Shown here piece by piece: positions 1 to 8,197 of a stretch of DNA of 64,000 nt. A model generated the notes under the pieces. That model searched no databases, was not told the origin of the DNA, and was given only the letters and a program-made list of their open reading frames with translations. Where the stretch lies: contig CATOSZ010000003.1 in NCBI GenBank assembly GCA_951812805.1, positions 2,000,557 through 2,064,556 of the forward strand. Reading direction: 5' to 3'. The DNA is from an uncultured Alphaproteobacteria bacterium. Its GTDB lineage: Bacteria; Pseudomonadota; Alphaproteobacteria; GCA-2731375. Made by a program: the position numbers and the translations under genes. The stretch's first letter is position 1. Every line of letters begins with the position of its first letter.

Positions 1-527
1 CCGTTCGAATGCGCCGCCGGCACGGTGGTGATGGTGACGCCGCCGATCTTCCGGCTCGCCCCGAAGCGCACCAGGAGCGAGTCCTTCGCATTGCCGCGAT
101 TGAACTTCAGCTTGGCCGCAAAGAAACGCGGCATTTCGCTGCCGGTGACGATCTTCGCGCCCTTGGCGAGCGCGATGTTGACCGTGTTGCTGTTGGGCGT
201 CGCGACGGAGGGAAACTGGGGCTTACCGCAGCTCCCCTCGTTCACCTTGCCGATGTGGCGGTCCCCGACATGGTCGCCGTGCATGTGGCTGACCAGCAAG
301 GCGTCGATCCGGCCGAGGCGCGGATCCTCCGGCCCGGCGACGGTGCGTCCCGCATCATAGAGGATCCGCGTGCCGTCCGGATCCTCCAACACCAGGGCGC
401 GGTCGAGACGGCAAAACTCCCCGTCGTGACTGCCGAGCGGGGTGATCTTCACCTCCGCCGCCTGGCCCGAAACCGCCGCCAGCGCGAGCACCGCGCCGGT
501 GAAAACGCCAACCGTCAAACGCATCAT
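1..527 (-). CDS. Exported MBL-fold metal-dependent hydrolase (3' end outside window)
   Basis: The gene runs off the left edge, so only about 175 N-terminal residues are visible. I start it at the ATG at 525-527; a second ATG follows immediately. The first ~23 residues form a hydrophobic signal peptide ending at Gly-Gln-Ala-Ala, so the product should be periplasmic. The metallo-beta-lactamase metal signature H81-M-H83-G-D85-H86 is intact, and a further His lies close to the edge. Overall order resembles the UlaG-like branch of MBL hydrolases more than true beta-lactamases. Substrate is unknown. It is followed, on the same strand upstream, by a 2-hydroxyacid dehydrogenase 104 bases away. Confidence 0.8.
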   Translation of the reverse strand, partial: MMRLTVGVFTGAVLALAAVSGQAAEVKITPLGSHDGEFCRLDRALVLEDPDGTRILYDAGRTVAGPEDPRLGRIDALLVSHMHGDHVGDRHIGKVNEGSCGKPQFPSVATPNSNTVNIALAKGAKIVTGSEMPRFFAAKLKFNRGNAKDSLLVRFGASRKIGGVTITTVPAAHSN

Positions 528-631
528 GTCCACGTCACCTCCCTTATCGTCCCGACGATGTGCCGGGTTGACGCCATCGAAGCGCGAGGCGCCGGCCTTG
601 TCATCTCAAATGTCGGTGTGTCCGCGCGCCA

Positions 632-1633
632 TCAGCGCAGGGTCGCCAGGTAGACATCGAGGTCGACCTCGTTCACCAACGCCTCGCTCGCAATATAGCG
701 CGGCAGGTTGGCGAGGAAGAGGTCGTCGCCACGCGCGAGCGTGCCGTTGCCGGCGAAGGAGCAATGACCGGTGACCCGAACCTGCGGGTGGCCCCAATAG
801 GGATCGCCGGCCGGCAGCGGCTCCGGGTCGAAGACGTCGAGGATCGCGGTGGCGACCTTGCCCGAGTCCAATGCCGCCAACATCGCCGCATCGTCGATGA
901 CGCCGCCCCGTGCCACGTTGACGACGACCACGCCGTCCTTGCAGGCGGCGAGGAAGTCGGCATCGACCAGGCGGTCCGTTTCGCTGGTATGCGGACAGGA
1001 CAGCAGGATCACGTCCGCCTCGCCGAGCACCGATTGGACATCGTCCATGGCGACGACCCGGTCCGCGTGCGGCGACGGCGTCGCGGCGCGGCGGACCCCC
1101 AGCACCCGGGCGCCGAAGGCCTGGGCCCGCTTGCCGACCTCCTGGCCGATCGAGCCATAGCCGACGACGGCCCAGGTGGTGGTGTTGATTTCGCGAAAGC
1201 GCAGCAGCTTCCATTCCCCCGCCGCCTGGGCCGCGCGTTGCTCGGCCAGGGGCTGGAAGACGTCCAGCACCTGGGCGAGCGTGTACTCCGCGATCGCCAC
1301 CGCCTGCGCGTTGGACGCCCCGATGCGAATGCCCTTCGCCGCGACATCGCGGTAGCCTGGATGGTCGAGGCCGGCATTGAAGGTCTGCAGCCACTTCACC
1401 GTGTCGGAGGCGGCAACGGCTTTCATGCAGTCGTCGAACATTCCGCTCTGCGCAATCTCCAGCGAGAGCCAGACCGCTTCCGCCGCGACCTCGGCCAGCG
1501 GCACGGCGGCCCCGTCCACCCGGCAGGTGCCGTCGTCGCCGAGCGGCAGCACCCGCATCGGCAGGTCGAGTGCCGCCAGACGATCGGCGATGCGGTCGTG
1601 GGCGGCATGGTACATGACGACGTCGAGAGCCAT
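632..1633 (-). CDS. D-2-hydroxyacid dehydrogenase (NAD-dependent)
   Basis: 333-residue cytoplasmic dehydrogenase of the D-isomer-specific 2-hydroxyacid family, which interconverts 2-hydroxy and 2-oxo acids with NAD(P)H. The Rossmann glycine motif G-Y-G-S-I-G is at 158-163. The catalytic triad is visible as R242 (NVARGG), E271 (DPEPLP) and H290 (GHCSFAG). The frame stays open far upstream, but homology to the family begins at the ATG at 1631-1633, which is taken as the start. The family covers glyoxylate/hydroxypyruvate reductases and phosphoglycerate dehydrogenases; the exact substrate cannot be read from sequence. It is divergent from the LLM oxidoreductase at 1724. Confidence 0.88.
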   Translation of the reverse strand: MALDVVMYHAAHDRIADRLAALDLPMRVLPLGDDGTCRVDGAAVPLAEVAAEAVWLSLEIAQSGMFDDCMKAVAASDTVKWLQTFNAGLDHPGYRDVAAKGIRIGASNAQAVAIAEYTLAQVLDVFQPLAEQRAAQAAGEWKLLRFREINTTTWAVVGYGSIGQEVGKRAQAFGARVLGVRRAATPSPHADRVVAMDDVQSVLGEADVILLSCPHTSETDRLVDADFLAACKDGVVVVNVARGGVIDDAAMLAALDSGKVATAILDVFDPEPLPAGDPYWGHPQVRVTGHCSFAGNGTLARGDDLFLANLPRYIASEALVNEVDLDVYLATLR

Positions 1634-1723
1634 CGCGTTTCCCCTCGTGTATGGTTGGTGTGACTTACCGGGCGCCCGGATGCTAGAGCATGGCGCGCAC
1701 CGGCGAAACCGGGGGAGCGGAAC

Positions 1724-2641
1724 ATGGCGGGTGGCGGGCTGCAATTCGGTGTCACGTTGCCGTTGACCGATGTCGGCGGCGCGCCGGAGACGGTCCGGCG
1801 CCTGGCCCAGACGGCCGAGGCGATGGGCTATCACCATCTGGGCGCGGCGGACCATGTGCTGGGGGCGAATGTGGCCAACCGGCCGGAGTGGGACCTGACG
1901 CGCAATACCTCGAAGGACCTGTTTCACGATCCCTTCGTGCTGTTCGGCTTTCTCGCCGGCTGCACGGAGCGGATCGGCTTCTCCACCCAGGTGATGATCC
2001 TTCCGCAACGCCAGACCGCGCTGGTCGCCAAACAGGCCGCCAGCCTCGACGTGCTGTCTGGCGGCCGCTTTCGCTTCGGCGTCGGCGTCGGCTGGAACCC
2101 GGTCGAGTTCCAGGCGCTGGGCGAGGATTTTTCCAACCGTGGCCGCCGCTCGGCGGAGCAGGTCCGCCTCATGCGCCGGCTCTGGGCCGAGCCGCACGTC
2201 ACCTTCCAGGGCCGCTGGCACGACGTCGACGATGCCGGCATCAATCCCCTGCCGGCGGCGCGGCGCATCCCGGTCTGGTTCGGCGGCCATCACGACGTGA
2301 CGCTGCGCCGGATCGCCGAACTCGGCGACGGCTGGATCATGAACGCCCACCCCCAGGGCCCCGCCGCCGCGGCCGAGTTCGCCAAGCTGCGCGGCTATGC
2401 CGAGGCGGCCGGCCGCGATCCGGCCGAGATCGGCCTCGAGGTCTGGGTCTCCACGGCCGAGGGCGGGCCGGACGATTGGCGCCGCGCGGCGGAGGGCTGG
2501 GCCGCGCTCGGCGTCACCCACATCACCCTCAACACCGCCTACGGCCGCCTGCACCACGAGCGCATTCCCGAGCGGACCCTGGACGCCCATCTGGCGGCGA
2601 TGGAAGCCTATCTTCCCGTCGTCGCCGATCTCGCGGCATGA
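1724..2641 (+). CDS. LLM class (luciferase-like) flavin-dependent oxidoreductase
   Basis: 305-residue TIM-barrel protein of the bacterial-luciferase-like superfamily. The N-terminal strand (LQFGVTLPLTDVGG) and the G-(V/G)-G-W-N-P-V-E-F segment near residue 120 are typical of the F420-dependent TIGR03619-like subgroup. Such enzymes use F420 or FMN for hydride transfer or mono-oxygenation of small organic substrates. No F420 genes are in the window, so the cofactor is open. The stop codon overlaps the ATG of the next gene (ATGA at 2638-2641), so the two are translationally coupled. Confidence 0.85.
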   Translation: MAGGGLQFGVTLPLTDVGGAPETVRRLAQTAEAMGYHHLGAADHVLGANVANRPEWDLTRNTSKDLFHDPFVLFGFLAGCTERIGFSTQVMILPQRQTALVAKQAASLDVLSGGRFRFGVGVGWNPVEFQALGEDFSNRGRRSAEQVRLMRRLWAEPHVTFQGRWHDVDDAGINPLPAARRIPVWFGGHHDVTLRRIAELGDGWIMNAHPQGPAAAAEFAKLRGYAEAAGRDPAEIGLEVWVSTAEGGPDDWRRAAEGWAALGVTHITLNTAYGRLHHERIPERTLDAHLAAMEAYLPVVADLAA

Positions 2642-3285
2642 GCGACCTCTACCGCCACCATAGGATCGAAACGGCGCCCCGGTGCTGGCGTTCCGTCGCC
2701 GAGGCGATCGTCGCCGCCCGGCCGGCGCTGGAGGCGGCGGGAGGGCGCCTCTACGGGATCTGGCGTTCCCAGATCGGCCGGCCCCGCGATGAGTTGACCG
2801 CGATCACCCACGGGCCGGCGAATGCGGACGACACCGCGTGGCGCGGCCTGCTGGACGGCATCGCCGACGTCGGCGCCCACACCGACGATGTCATGTCGGC
2901 GACCCTCAAACCCGAAAGCCCGGTCCCGCCACGCCGGCAAGGCAACTACGCCTTTCGCTGGTTCGAAACGCCGGCCCTGCACTGGAACGAGTTCCTCGCG
3001 CTCTGTACCGCGGCCTGGCCGGGCTTCGAGGCGGCCTACGATTCGCAGATCGTCGGGCTCTGGCGGCTGGCCGAGGATGGCCCCGGCGGCACCCGGCGCA
3101 GCATGTTGCTGACCCGCCGGCCCGACCTCGCGATGTGGGAACGTTCCAAGATTCCCGCGACCCCGGCGGAGCAGGCGGTCCGCGACCGGCTGTCGCGCCG
3201 TTACGATCTGTGCGAAGCGACCTGGGTCTACACCACGACCCTGCTGACCGCCGAAGACCGGGACGACGCGGTCCGCTGGACCTGA
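2638..3285 (+). CDS. NIPSNAP-like hypothetical protein
   Basis: 215-residue protein with no signal peptide or membrane segment. It starts at the ATG overlapping the stop of the LLM oxidoreductase. The pattern YRHHRIE near the N-terminus, an aromatic-rich middle (YAFRWFE) and a repeated second half (SQIVGLWR matching SQIGR earlier) suggest a tandem dimeric alpha/beta-barrel of the NIPSNAP type. This assignment is tentative. The coupling suggests an accessory role in the same conversion as the oxidoreductase. The gene ends 35 bases before a large palindrome. Confidence 0.6.
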   Translation: MSDLYRHHRIETAPRCWRSVAEAIVAARPALEAAGGRLYGIWRSQIGRPRDELTAITHGPANADDTAWRGLLDGIADVGAHTDDVMSATLKPESPVPPRRQGNYAFRWFETPALHWNEFLALCTAAWPGFEAAYDSQIVGLWRLAEDGPGGTRRSMLLTRRPDLAMWERSKIPATPAEQAVRDRLSRRYDLCEATWVYTTTLLTAEDRDDAVRWT

Positions 3286-3320
3286 GGGCCATCAAATCCC
3301 AGCTGTTCACGAGCATCGAG

Positions 3321-3386
3321 CACCCCAAAAGAGGTCAGGTCTTGTTTGTTGAATTCAACAAACAAGACCTGACCCCTTTTGGGGTG
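3321..3386. repeat. 66-bp near-perfect palindrome, REP/MITE-like or bidirectional terminator
   Basis: Two 33-base arms are complementary with a single mismatch (A at 3332 opposite C at 3375) and no loop; the centre is GAATTC at 3351-3356. It lies between convergent genes (stops at 3285 and 3415), so it could end transcription from both sides. The core GGTCAGGTCTTG resembles short palindromes that I recall being scattered near REP-associated (RAYT-type) transposases; that link is from memory and unverified. Confidence 0.85.
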
Positions 3387-3414
3387 GAAGGACCTGGCGA
3401 TGGAGGACGTCCAG

Positions 3415-4386
3415 TCAAGCGCCGAGGCGGCGGGCGAGGCGGGTGGTGAGGGCGCCGACGACGCGGCGGCGGTACCAGGGCTTGATGGTCGTGGTCCGCA
3501 TCGGGCGGGCCTGGGTGCGGGCGAGATCCCGCAACGCGAGGATCGCCTCGTCGTCGAGGCGGTTGCCGATCAGCGCCTCCGTTCCCGTGACCAGGCGGGG
3601 CGAGGGATTGACGCCGGTGAGGGCGAGGGCGAGGTGATGGATCACGCCGTCGTCGAGGGCGAGCGACAGCGCGACGCCGGCGAGCGGAAAGTCGATCGAA
3701 CCGCGCACGCGGGCCTTTTCGTAGCCGGAGGCGAGATCCGCGATGGGGGCCGGCAGATGGACGGCCACCACCAGGTCCCCCGACGCCAAGGTCAGGTGGT
3801 CGAGGCCGTCGTCGCGCCAGAGCTCGCCGAGCGGCGCGCGGCGGCGACCCTCGGCGCCGGCGATCTCCACCTCGGCGCCCGAGACCAGCAGGGCCGGCGC
3901 CACGTCGCCGGAATAGGCGGCGAAGCAACGGCTGCCTTTCGGGGCGACATGGCAGACCGTGCCCTGGTGTTTCAGGCAGAAGTCGTTCGACGACCGCCAC
4001 CATTCCGACTGGTTGTAATAGAGGCAGCGGGTATCGAGGCAGAGATTGCCGCCGAGCGTGCCGGCACGGCGATGGGTAGGCCCGGCCACCGCGGCGGCCG
4101 CCTCGGCCACCGCCGGATAGCGCGCACCGAGCCGGGCGTCGCCGGCGATATCTTCGAGCCGCACGCCGGCGCCGAGGCGCAGGCCGCCCTTGTCCGTGTC
4201 TTCGATGCCGCCCAGCTCCCCCACCAAGGCCAGGTCGACCATTGCACCCGGCCGTTCGATGCCACGCCGGGTGTTGACCAGAAGGTCCGTGCCGCCGGCC
4301 AGATAGCGCCCGCCCTCGTCGGCATGCGCGAGGGCATCTTCGATCGTCGTCGGCCGGTGCAACGTGAACTCGGGCAGGTATTCCAT
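3415..4386 (-). CDS. hcrB: 4-hydroxybenzoyl-CoA reductase beta-subunit-like FAD protein
   Basis: 323-residue FAD-binding subunit of the molybdopterin dehydrogenase (xanthine oxidase) family. FAD-binding motifs are AGGTDLL (30-36) and TLGGNL (110-115). Between them and the C-terminal domain sits an insertion with Cys121-x15-Cys137-x7-Cys145-x8-Cys154. The extra [4Fe-4S]-binding loop with this cysteine spacing is the hallmark of the 4-hydroxybenzoyl-CoA reductase beta subunit (HcrB), which channels electrons for reductive dehydroxylation of 4-hydroxybenzoyl-CoA. The alpha (molybdopterin) and gamma ([2Fe-2S]) subunits are not adjacent: the neighbours are a YCII-like gene and, convergently, the NIPSNAP-like gene. 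The family is clear; the exact substrate is inferred. Confidence 0.82.
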   Translation of the reverse strand: MEYLPEFTLHRPTTIEDALAHADEGGRYLAGGTDLLVNTRRGIERPGAMVDLALVGELGGIEDTDKGGLRLGAGVRLEDIAGDARLGARYPAVAEAAAAVAGPTHRRAGTLGGNLCLDTRCLYYNQSEWWRSSNDFCLKHQGTVCHVAPKGSRCFAAYSGDVAPALLVSGAEVEIAGAEGRRRAPLGELWRDDGLDHLTLASGDLVVAVHLPAPIADLASGYEKARVRGSIDFPLAGVALSLALDDGVIHHLALALTGVNPSPRLVTGTEALIGNRLDDEAILALRDLARTQARPMRTTTIKPWYRRRVVGALTTRLARRLGA

Positions 4387-4459
4387 AGCTTCTATTTACG
4401 CCGAGATTCCGCGTCCTGGCCAGCCCGAAGATACCGCGCCGGAACCGGGCGGTGAGGTC

Positions 4460-4774
4460 CTACATCTCGATCGCCTCGGCGACCTCTATGGTGCCGCTGG
4501 CGGCGAGATGGGGGCAGCCGCGCGCCTTGCGGTGCGCGTCCTCGATGTCGGCCGCCTCGACCAGGCTGTAGCCCGAAGCGGGATTGGCGCCGCCGCCCTC
4601 GCTGAGCGAACCGTCGCTTGCCACGGTATAGCTCTGGCCGACCGGGTTGCCGCCGTCGAGCAACGCCGCGCCGAGGGAGCCGATCCAGGCGCCCCATTGT
4701 TCCATCACCCGCTTCACCTCGTCGCCCGAGGTCGGGTAGCTGCCGCCGTGATAGATGAAGAGATACTTTGCCAT
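4460..4774 (-). CDS. YCII-related small protein
   Basis: 104-residue protein of the YCII/DGPF-like ferredoxin-fold family, function unknown in general. MAKYLFIYHGG opens the first strand, and the E-A-A-D-I-E-D-A-H segment matches the helix that precedes the last strands. I start at the ATG at 4772-4774 because a GGAGGA ribosome site lies 4-9 bases upstream; the frame is open further but without support. It is on the same strand as the hcrB-like gene, 73 bases upstream of it. Confidence 0.72.
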   Translation of the reverse strand: MAKYLFIYHGGSYPTSGDEVKRVMEQWGAWIGSLGAALLDGGNPVGQSYTVASDGSLSEGGGANPASGYSLVEAADIEDAHRKARGCPHLAASGTIEVAEAIEM

Positions 4775-4883
4775 GACGTCCTCCTCCGGGGTGCCGCCGG
4801 CCGAGGGGCGACCGGCCGGCGCGCCCAGCGACCGACGATAGCGGGCAAATCGGTCCCTTGCCACGACGACGATGCCGCGGGCG

Positions 4884-5654
4884 TCAGGTCATCCAGAGGC
4901 CGCCGGTGACGTTGATCGCCTGGCCGGTCATGTAGGCCGAATCGTCGGAAGCGAGAAAACCGGCGAGCTTGGCGATGTCGTCCGGCAGGCCGGGCCGGCC
5001 GAGCGGCAGCGCGGCGCAACGCTCCGCCGCCGAGGGCACGCCGCGGCGCGCGTTCTCCTGGTCGGCCGCGTCCCGCATCCGGGTCTCGACGATGGTGCCG
5101 GGGCATATCGCGTTGACGCGCACGCCGCCGGATCCGAGTTCCATGGCGAGCGTGCGGGTCAGCGAAATCACCGCCGCCTTGGTCGCGCCGTAGCCGCCGT
5201 AGTCGACCATCGCCGACTTGCCGACCCAGGAGGCCATGTTGACGATCGATCCCCGGCCGCGGGCCAGCATGTCCGGCGCCACGACCTGGGCACCGTGCAG
5301 CACGCCGTCGACATTCACCGCGAACTGGCGCCGCCAGTCCTCGGACTCCATCTCCAGCAGTGCGGCGATCCTGAGGATGCCGGCGTTGTTGACCAGGATG
5401 TCCACGCCGCCGAGCGCCGCGACGGCCTCTGCGTGCGCGGCGGCGAAGGCGGCCCGGTCGGCGACGTCGGCCGCGACCCGCGCCGCGCGCCGGCCATATG
5501 CCTCGATCTCCGCCACGGTCGCTGCCGCCGCATCTTCGTCCAGGTCCAAAATCGCCACGTCGGCGCCCTGCTCGGCCAGCCGCAAGGCGATGCCGCGCCC
5601 GATGCCGACGGCGGCGCCCGTCACCAGGGCCACCCGGCCCGAAAGATCGCTCAT
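4884..5654 (-). CDS. SDR family oxidoreductase (FabG/3-oxoacyl reductase-like)
   Basis: 256-residue classical short-chain dehydrogenase. The cofactor motif TGAAVGIG is near residue 12, NNAG in the middle, and the catalytic Ser (NMASW) and Tyr-x3-Lys (YGATK) are all present. The C-terminal I-N-V-T-G-G is typical of FabG-like members. Start is the ATG at 5652-5654, preceded by a purine-rich ribosome site. It lies 13 bases after the exonuclease III gene and probably shares its transcript. Substrate is unknown; the surrounding genes suggest oxidation of a catabolic hydroxy intermediate. Confidence 0.87.
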   Translation of the reverse strand: MSDLSGRVALVTGAAVGIGRGIALRLAEQGADVAILDLDEDAAAATVAEIEAYGRRAARVAADVADRAAFAAAHAEAVAALGGVDILVNNAGILRIAALLEMESEDWRRQFAVNVDGVLHGAQVVAPDMLARGRGSIVNMASWVGKSAMVDYGGYGATKAAVISLTRTLAMELGSGGVRVNAICPGTIVETRMRDAADQENARRGVPSAAERCAALPLGRPGLPDDIAKLAGFLASDDSAYMTGQAINVTGGLWMT

Positions 5655-5667
5655 CCTCGCCTCTCCC

Positions 5668-6468
5668 CTACACGTCCAGGTCGACCACGACGGGGGCATG
5701 GTCGCTGGGCTTGGGCCAGCCCCGGGCGTCGTCGAAGACGCGGGCGTCGCGGATGCCGTCCGCCAAGGCCGGCGTCACCCAGACATGGTCCAGCCGGCGC
5801 CCCCGGTTGGCGGCGCGCCAGTCGCGGGCCCGGTAGCTCCACCAGCTGTAGAGCGGCTGGTCCGCCGGCACGATCGCGCGCACCGCATCGACCCAGTCGT
5901 GGCTCGCCTGCCAGCGGTCCATGTGCTCGACCTCGATCGGCGTATGGCTCACCACCTTCAGGAGCTGCTTGTGGTTCCACACGTCGCTCTCCAGCGGGGC
6001 GACGTTCAGGTCACCGACCAGGACGAAGCGGTTGGTCTTGCGCTTGCGGCGGCGGAACCAGTCGGTCACCTCGGTCATGAAGCGGAGTTTGTGGGCGAAC
6101 TTGTCGTTCACCTCGACGTCCGGCACGTCGCCGCCGGCCGGGACGTAGAAGTTGTGCAGCTCGATCCCGGCGACCCGGCACTGCAGATGACGCGCGTCCT
6201 CGATCTCGCACCATCGCCGCTTCTCGATCTTTTCGATGGCCGCCTCGCGGCTGAAGACGGCGACGCCGTGATAGGACTTCTGGCCGAAGATCGCATGGTG
6301 GGCGAAGCCCATCTTGCGCAGGTCGGCGAGCGGAAACTGCTCGTCCGCCACCTTCGTCTCCTGCAGACAGAGCAGGTCGGGCGCCTCGGCCTGGACGAAG
6401 CGCTCGACCGCGTCCATGTGGCTGCGGACCGAATTCACGTTCCAGGTGGCGATGCGCAGGCGTGCCAT
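5668..6468 (-). CDS. xth: Exodeoxyribonuclease III (AP endonuclease)
   Basis: 266-residue Mg-dependent 3'-5' exonuclease and AP endonuclease of the ExoIII/EEP family, acting in base-excision repair in the cytoplasm. Diagnostic motifs appear in order: TWNVNSVRS near the N-terminus, LQETK, GDLNVAPLESD in the second half, and the final S-D-H-A-P with the catalytic His. Full length for the family. The start is the ATG at 6466-6468, 10 bases after the FAH-family gene. This housekeeping repair gene is placed between catabolic genes. Confidence 0.93.
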   Translation of the reverse strand: MARLRIATWNVNSVRSHMDAVERFVQAEAPDLLCLQETKVADEQFPLADLRKMGFAHHAIFGQKSYHGVAVFSREAAIEKIEKRRWCEIEDARHLQCRVAGIELHNFYVPAGGDVPDVEVNDKFAHKLRFMTEVTDWFRRRKRKTNRFVLVGDLNVAPLESDVWNHKQLLKVVSHTPIEVEHMDRWQASHDWVDAVRAIVPADQPLYSWWSYRARDWRAANRGRRLDHVWVTPALADGIRDARVFDDARGWPKPSDHAPVVVDLDV

Positions 6469-6478
6469 CGGCCCGGCC

Positions 6479-7168
6479 TCAGGCCGCGTAGGTGATGGTG
6501 AGGGTGCCGACCCCCTCCACCCCGCCGGAGAGCGTATCGCCCGCGCCGACCGCGGCCACGCCCTCGGGCGTGCCGGTGTAGATCAGATCGCCCGGCACCA
6601 GCTCGAAGAGGGCGGAGAGATGGGCGACCGTTTCCGCCACGTCCCAGATCAGGTGCGTGAGGTCGCTTTCCTGCCGCTTCTCGCCGTTGACGTCGACCCA
6701 GATCCGGCCGGTGTTCGGATGGCCGATCTCGGAGGCCGGCACCAGCGGGCTGATCGGGGCGGAGCGGTCGAACGCCTTGCCGGCGTCCCAGGGCCGCCGC
6801 GTGTCCTTGGCCACCTGCTGCAGGTCGCGCCGGGTCATGTCCAGGCCGACCGCATAGCCCCAGACATGTTCGAGGGCGCGGTCCACCGGGATGTCGCTGC
6901 CGCCTGTGCCGATCGCCGCCACCAGCTCGATCTCGTGGTGCAGGTCGGCGGTGGCGCTGGGGAAGGGCAGGGTGGCACCGTCGAAGACCACGGCGTCGGC
7001 CGGCTTGGTGAAGAAGAACGGCGGCTCGCGGTCGGGGTCCGAGCCCATCTCGCGGGCATGCGCTGCATAGTTGCGGCCGACGCAGTAGATGCGGTGCACG
7101 GGAAAACTGTCGGGGGATCCGGCGACCGGAACGGTCGCCTGGGGCGGCTGGGGAATGACGAGAGACAT
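6479..7168 (-). CDS. Fumarylacetoacetate hydrolase family protein
   Basis: 229-residue FAH-fold enzyme. The signature R-I-Y-C-V-G-R-N-Y-A-A-H lies near residue 30, and the acidic metal ligands are in L-H-H-E-I-E-L-V-A-A-I-G and the Asp at the end of Y-A-V-G-L-D. Members hydrolyse or decarboxylate 2,4-diketo acids in aromatic and sugar-acid catabolism (fumarylpyruvate hydrolase, acylpyruvase); the substrate is not resolvable here. The ATG at 7166-7168 is chosen because the conserved fold begins just after it. Probably co-transcribed with xth and the SDR. Confidence 0.87.
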   Translation of the reverse strand: MSLVIPQPPQATVPVAGSPDSFPVHRIYCVGRNYAAHAREMGSDPDREPPFFFTKPADAVVFDGATLPFPSATADLHHEIELVAAIGTGGSDIPVDRALEHVWGYAVGLDMTRRDLQQVAKDTRRPWDAGKAFDRSAPISPLVPASEIGHPNTGRIWVDVNGEKRQESDLTHLIWDVAETVAHLSALFELVPGDLIYTGTPEGVAAVGAGDTLSGGVEGVGTLTITYAA

Positions 7169-7263
7169 GGGCGTCGACGCTCCTGGCGGTGATGACGGAT
7201 CGGGGGCTGACATAGCCCATGCGGGCGAAATTCCAAAGCCCCGAAGGCGTGAGGGGCGAGGTC

Positions 7264-8070
7264 CTATTCGGCCGCGTTCCGCGCCGGCAGCCGCCCGTCC
7301 GGCAACAAAGAGATCACCGTCGTCTCGTTCAGATCCTCGCCGTACCAGGCGCTGATCGCCGCCTCGCGTTCGCCGAGATAGCGGGGCACGCCGTCTTCCA
7401 GCACCATCGGCAGGTCGTGCCCCGGGACCAGCACGTTGCCCGGACGGCGCCGCCAGAGGTCCCAGATCGTCTGAATCGACGCGCGGGTGAGGTCGGCGTC
7501 GTAGCTCATGTTGGCCGCCCGGCTCAGCAGCTCTGCCCGGTTCTTGCAGGCATCGCCCGAGAACACCAGGTCGCGTTCGCCGGTATCGAGAACGAAGACC
7601 AGGCTGCCGGGGGTGTGGCCGGGGGTCTGGTGCGCGGTGATGCCGGGGAAGACCTCATCGCCGTCCTCGATACGCCGCAAGGTCGGCCACTGGTCGAGTT
7701 TCTCGACATAGAGTTCCGGCACCGGGGTTTCGCCCCAGGGCACCTCCAGGGACCAGGCCAGCTCCTCCCGCCCGATGGCGATGTCGGCGTGGGAGAACAG
7801 GGTCCAGTTGATCGTGTGGTCGTAGTGCGCGTGGGTCAGCAACAGGTCGGTGATGTCGCCGGGTGCGAGCCCGCGGGCGGCGAGCTCGGCACGCAGCAGG
7901 TCGCGCTGGCCGAAACTGCCGACGTCGACGAGGGCGATCCGCGCGTCCTTGCGGATCAGCGCGATGGTGCAGAAGCCGAGCGAGCCGTGACAGACCGACT
8001 TGCCCGGAAAGCCGTGCACGATGATGTCGATCTCGAAGCCGCCGCCGCTGAAGCGTTTGCCGTCGCTCAT
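7264..8070 (-). CDS. MBL-fold metallo-hydrolase (lactonase-like)
   Basis: 268-residue metallo-beta-lactamase-fold hydrolase without signal peptide, so cytoplasmic. The metal-binding motif T-H80-A-H82-Y-D84-H85 is complete, followed by HQTPGHTPG, FSGDACK and VPGHD, which supply the other zinc ligands. Organisation resembles the AHL-lactonase/hydroxyacylglutathione hydrolase type. Substrate unknown. It lies 95 bases upstream of the FAH-family gene on the same strand and is divergent from hyuA. Confidence 0.86.
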   Translation of the reverse strand: MSDGKRFSGGGFEIDIIVHGFPGKSVCHGSLGFCTIALIRKDARIALVDVGSFGQRDLLRAELAARGLAPGDITDLLLTHAHYDHTINWTLFSHADIAIGREELAWSLEVPWGETPVPELYVEKLDQWPTLRRIEDGDEVFPGITAHQTPGHTPGSLVFVLDTGERDLVFSGDACKNRAELLSRAANMSYDADLTRASIQTIWDLWRRRPGNVLVPGHDLPMVLEDGVPRYLGEREAAISAWYGEDLNETTVISLLPDGRLPARNAAE

Positions 8071-8197
8071 GCCACTCTCCCCTCGTTCGGTTTCCGCCGA
8101 CAGTCTAGCCCCGACGACGGCATATCGGGAACGGGCGCGCGCGCGTGGGCGAAGTCGGCTATGTCTAGGGCCGGGCTGGAATGGCGGGGAGTATGCG

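Noticed and set aside
1634-2590. Upstream extension of the 2-hydroxyacid dehydrogenase frame
   Set aside because: It runs antisense through the LLM oxidoreductase gene and shows no family similarity; the ATG at 1633 fits the family N-terminus.
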